From Amorphus coralli DSM 19760 (GTDB taxonomy: Bacteria; Pseudomonadota; Alphaproteobacteria; Rhizobiales; Amorphaceae): a stretch of DNA of 64,000 bases. The translations under genes were made by a program, and so were the position numbers. The stretch covers positions 1 to 64,000 of the forward strand of contig NZ_KB894572.1 in NCBI RefSeq assembly GCF_000374525.1. The letters run 5' to 3'. Under the pieces are notes generated by a model that ran no database searches, had not been told where the DNA came from, and saw only the letters and a program-made list of their open reading frames with translations. Shown here piece by piece: positions 61,198 to 64,000 of this stretch. Each line of letters begins with the position of its first letter. Within the stretch, counting starts at the first letter, position 1.

Positions 61198-63117
61198 ATG
61201 GGCTCAGCGCTCTTGCGCGCCAACGCGATGGCGGTTCGATGGACCGCCATCGCCCTCGGCGTCTTTCACCTGCTCAATGTCGGCGGCGTCCTCGTCCTGT
61301 CGACGATGCAGATCCGGCTGGTGCACCTGGGCGCGGTCCTGGTGTTGCTGTTTGCCACCACGCCGGCCTTCGAACCGGGACGGGAGCGGCGGACGGGAGC
61401 CGGCACCGGGGTCGGTATCGCGATCCGGGCGCTCTTCGTCGCCGCGGCCGTTGGCTGCACCGCCTATCTCCTGTCGCGTTGGCAGGCGATCGCCTTCTCC
61501 GGCGGCATGACCGAGCCGATGGACGCCTGGGTCGGACTGGTCGTAATCCTGCTGGTGCTGGAGGGCGCGCGCCGGCGGGTCGGGCTGGCGCTGGCGCTGA
61601 TCACGCTGGTCTTCTTTCTCTATCCGTTCATCAGCCCCTACCTTCCGGGCATCCTGAACAGCCGTGGATACGGCGTTGAACGGGTGGCGGCCTTCCTGAC
61701 CACGACCACCGAGGGCGTCTACGGCATCCCGCTCGGCGTCTCGGCCACCTACATCGTGATGTTCACGATCTTTGGCGCCTTCCTGTCGGTGTTCGGAGCC
61801 GGCAACTTCTTCTTCGCGCTGTCGCGCCGCTTCACCCGCTCCATGCGGGCGGCGTCGGCCAAGACAGCGGTGCTGTTTTCCGCCTTCCTTGGCATGATCT
61901 CAGGTTCGGCGGCCGGCAACGTTGCGGTCACCGGCACGCTCACCATCCCGATGATGAAGCGGGAGGGTTACCACCCGCACCAGGCCGGTGCCATCGAGGC
62001 GGTGGTGTCCACCGGCGGCCAGATCATGCCGCCTGTGATGGGAGCGGCGGCCTTCATCATGGCCGAGATCATCGGCCGGCCCTATGCCGAGGTCATGGAG
62101 GCAGCGCTCATTCCCGCGCTCCTCTTCTTCCTTTCCATCCTTCTGATTGTCCATCTGCAGGCGATGAAGCTCGGCATCGGCAAGGCGGACGGTGCGCCGC
62201 CGCCTGAAGGCGAGGGGCTCACGGAGCCCGAAGGCCCGCTGCTCGTTGCCGGTATCCCCTACGTGTTGCCCTTCGCCACGCTCGTCGGGCTGATGGTGAG
62301 CGGCTACTCGCCGTTCAAGGCGTCGTTCGCCGCGCTGGGCCTGCTGCTGGTGCTGTGCGCCGTGATGCAGCGGCCAAAGCCGTCGGTGTTCCTGTCCAAG
62401 GCACTCAAGGCCATCGAGCAGGGCGCCATGGCGGTCGTGCCCATCGCGGTGGCCTGCGCGGCTGCCGGCATCATCTCCGGCACGCTGGCCATGTCGGGCC
62501 TCGGCTCCAAGATCTCGTCGATGATCGTGCTCGCCTCGGGAGGGGTGCCGCTCATCGCCCTGGTGCTGACGATGCTCGTCGCCGTCGTGCTGGGAATGGG
62601 CCTGCCGACGACGGCGGCCTACCTGATCCTGGCAACGGTGGTGGCGCCGGCGCTCGTGAAGATGGACGTCCCGCTGATGACGGCGCACATGTTCGTCTTC
62701 TTCTACGGCTGCATCTCGACCATCACGCCACCCGTGGCTCTGGCCTCTTACGTGGCGGCCAGTATCGCCGATTCCAGCATTTCCAAGGTGAGCTGGACGG
62801 CGTTCCGCTACGGGCTGACCAGCTACATCCTGCCGTTCATGTTCTTCTTCGGTCCGGCGCTGCTGATGCAGGGCACCACGGACCAGATCCTGCTGGCAGC
62901 GGCAAGCGGCGTTATCAGCGTGTTCTGTTTCGCCGCCGGCATCGTCGGCTGGCTCAGGCGGCCGCTCGGCCCCGCGGCGCGGGCGCTGTTGATCGTCGCG
63001 GGTCTGATGCTGCTCTACCAGACGATGCTCACCGACCTGCTCGGCCTGGCGTTGCTGGCAGGGCTGTTCGTGGTCCTGCGCCCCGAACCGACGGCCGAGG
63101 CCGGGCGCGTTGCCTGA
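61198..63117 (+). CDS. TRAP transporter fused permease (DctQM, TAXI type)
   Basis: 639 residues. Four N-terminal helices form the DctQ-like part (about 1-150). The DctM-like part follows, with ISGSAAGNVAVTGTLTIPMMKR and GGQIMPPVMGAAAFIMAE, then GMGLPTTAAYLILATVVAPAL. It belongs with the TAXI binding protein upstream. It is the second TRAP system in this window and the second importer in the aryl-acid island. Its length is normal for fused permeases. Confidence 0.92.
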   Translation: MGSALLRANAMAVRWTAIALGVFHLLNVGGVLVLSTMQIRLVHLGAVLVLLFATTPAFEPGRERRTGAGTGVGIAIRALFVAAAVGCTAYLLSRWQAIAFSGGMTEPMDAWVGLVVILLVLEGARRRVGLALALITLVFFLYPFISPYLPGILNSRGYGVERVAAFLTTTTEGVYGIPLGVSATYIVMFTIFGAFLSVFGAGNFFFALSRRFTRSMRAASAKTAVLFSAFLGMISGSAAGNVAVTGTLTIPMMKREGYHPHQAGAIEAVVSTGGQIMPPVMGAAAFIMAEIIGRPYAEVMEAALIPALLFFLSILLIVHLQAMKLGIGKADGAPPPEGEGLTEPEGPLLVAGIPYVLPFATLVGLMVSGYSPFKASFAALGLLLVLCAVMQRPKPSVFLSKALKAIEQGAMAVVPIAVACAAAGIISGTLAMSGLGSKISSMIVLASGGVPLIALVLTMLVAVVLGMGLPTTAAYLILATVVAPALVKMDVPLMTAHMFVFFYGCISTITPPVALASYVAASIADSSISKVSWTAFRYGLTSYILPFMFFFGPALLMQGTTDQILLAAASGVISVFCFAAGIVGWLRRPLGPAARALLIVAGLMLLYQTMLTDLLGLALLAGLFVVLRPEPTAEAGRVA

Positions 63118-63165
63118 GTGGCGCACCCGTGTACCGGCGACGGTGAGAGGACCCGGAGCAGCCCG

Positions 63166-63846
63166 TCAGTTGGATGGCGGCAGGCGGTCGAGGACGTAGT
63201 CTGCGGTGGCGGAGTAGTGGCGCTCCAGGAGCGTCACGGCCGTGCCGGCGTCGCGGGCCAGGGCGGCCTTGGCGATAGCGTCGTGCTCCTCGGCCACGCT
63301 GCGGCCCGGATAGGCCACCGGTCCGGCGATCTTCCGGTAGCGGATGTTCTGGTCGTAAAGCTGGTCGCAGATGCGCAACGCGATGGGCGAGCGGCAGCCG
63401 CTCACCAGCGCCATGTGGAAGAGCTTGTGCTTCTCCTCCCATTCGGCATTCGGCTCGAACCGGTCGGCGCGGCTGGAGCGGGCCGCCTGGCCGAGCCGGA
63501 AGTTGGTGCTCAGCACGGCGTCCTCCCAGGCCGGGTCGGCGACGGCGATGGATTCGGCGAGCGCCTTGCCCTCCACCCAGATGCGCACCTTCAGGAGATC
63601 GAGGAACTCCTCCCGGCTGACATCGGAGACGCGGAAGCCGCGGCCCTCGATCCGGTTCACCAGCCGGTCGGAGGCGAGGTGGCTCAGCGCCTCGCGGATC
63701 GGGCTGGCGCCGGTGTTGTAGGCGCGGGTCAGCTCCTGGATCTTGAGCTTGGCGCCCGGCTGCAGGGTTCCCTCGATGATGTCCTGGCGCAACTGGGCGT
63801 AGGCCCGCCGCGTCAGCGACTCGGCGGTCGATTCCGCCTGCTCCAT
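63166..63846 (-). CDS. GntR-family regulator with FCD domain
   Basis: 226 residues. The N-terminal winged helix has RRAYAQLRQDIIEGTLQPG and LKIQELTRAYNTGASPIREALS, then HLASDRLVNRIEGRGFRV. The C-terminal all-helical FCD domain has the metal-binding Asp/His pattern, with FHMALVSGCRSPIALRICDQLY and AEEHDAIAKAALARDAGTAV. FCD members respond to organic acids and often repress a neighbouring catabolic operon. It is convergent with the TAXI permease, so its targets are probably this island or the gene beyond the window edge. Confidence 0.9.
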   Translation of the reverse strand: MEQAESTAESLTRRAYAQLRQDIIEGTLQPGAKLKIQELTRAYNTGASPIREALSHLASDRLVNRIEGRGFRVSDVSREEFLDLLKVRIWVEGKALAESIAVADPAWEDAVLSTNFRLGQAARSSRADRFEPNAEWEEKHKLFHMALVSGCRSPIALRICDQLYDQNIRYRKIAGPVAYPGRSVAEEHDAIAKAALARDAGTAVTLLERHYSATADYVLDRLPPSN

Positions 63847-63936
63847 GCGTCTCTCCGTGGTCGTATCCGACCCTATCCTAGTCCATTCGCCGCTCCGATG
63901 GGCGACCCGGCAGTCGCAGGGTCTCCCTGGACAGGG

Positions 63937-64000
63937 CTAGTCGCGTCGGGCGACCGCGTCCACAAGGATGAAGGCGATGACGCAGGTCTCGGTGCCGCGG
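63937..64000 (-). CDS. partial C-terminus of a gene extending past the window
   Basis: A minus-strand frame enters at the window edge and ends with TAG at 63937. The visible end reads RGTETCVIAFILVDAVARRD. Codon use fits the neighbours. Too little is present to identify a family, and a chance frame is possible. It would lie upstream of the FCD regulator on the same strand. Confidence 0.35.
   Translation of the reverse strand, partial: RGTETCVIAFILVDAVARRD

Overview
The window is a very GC-rich chromosomal segment of an alphaproteobacterium, most likely a member of the Hyphomicrobiales (Rhizobiales). Evidence: the xerD / aroK-aroB-CorC divergon beside accA and an L,D-transpeptidase, the acetoacetate decarboxylase-patatin pair, an ExoD homologue, a one-piece indolepyruvate ferredoxin oxidoreductase, and many LIV-type, TRAP and tripartite tricarboxylate (TTT) importers. 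No phage, plasmid or rRNA genes are seen. The one RNA gene recognised is tRNA-Glu.

Layout. 1-303: repeats. 304-2374 (-): acetoacetate decarboxylase and a patatin lipase. 2666-12724 (+): LIV-type ABC transporter operon framed by two acyl-CoA ligase-like genes, with a VOC protein and a lipase-like hydrolase inside. 12976-16711 (+): rplS, a small membrane protein, an HlyD adaptor and a Bcr/CflA exporter. 16711-17174: repeats. 17245-22694: a class A PBP (-) and polA (+). 22718-24442: repeat hotspot with a GIY-YIG nuclease element, an MliC-like lysozyme inhibitor and a deleted copy of the element. 24443-30825: surface-glycan locus (two GT2 enzymes, ABC flippase-like exporter, methyltransferase, sugar-phosphate transferase). 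30855-37519: CorC-like transporter, aroB, aroK, xerD, accA, L,D-transpeptidase. 37561-41359: terminator, repeats and indolepyruvate oxidoreductase. 41468-44816: TRAP transporter. 45067-52530: glutamine amidotransferase-like hydrolase, DUF2946-like and PepSY proteins, two membrane glycosyltransferases, ExoD, a secreted protein. 52902-52976: tRNA-Glu. 53145-63846: a catabolic island with an arylmalonate decarboxylase homologue coupled to a TTT transporter, an enolase-superfamily enzyme, an FMN alpha-hydroxy-acid dehydrogenase, MarR, a TAXI-TRAP transporter and a GntR/FCD regulator.

Two things stand out. First, three families of intergenic palindromic repeats. R1 is a hairpin of about 55 bp in tandem. 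R2 is a multi-hairpin element found downstream of five stop codons, always in the same orientation relative to the gene. R3 is a REP-like palindrome that forms the terminal inverted repeats of an element encoding a GIY-YIG nuclease, with one intact and one internally deleted copy. In all three the stem sequences differ between copies while pairing is kept. Second, the arylmalonate decarboxylase cluster suggests a natural pathway for an enzyme known mainly as a biocatalyst: uptake of a substituted malonate, decarboxylation, then enolase-superfamily and flavin chemistry. All assignments come from reading the sequence and from memory of the families; no database search was run.
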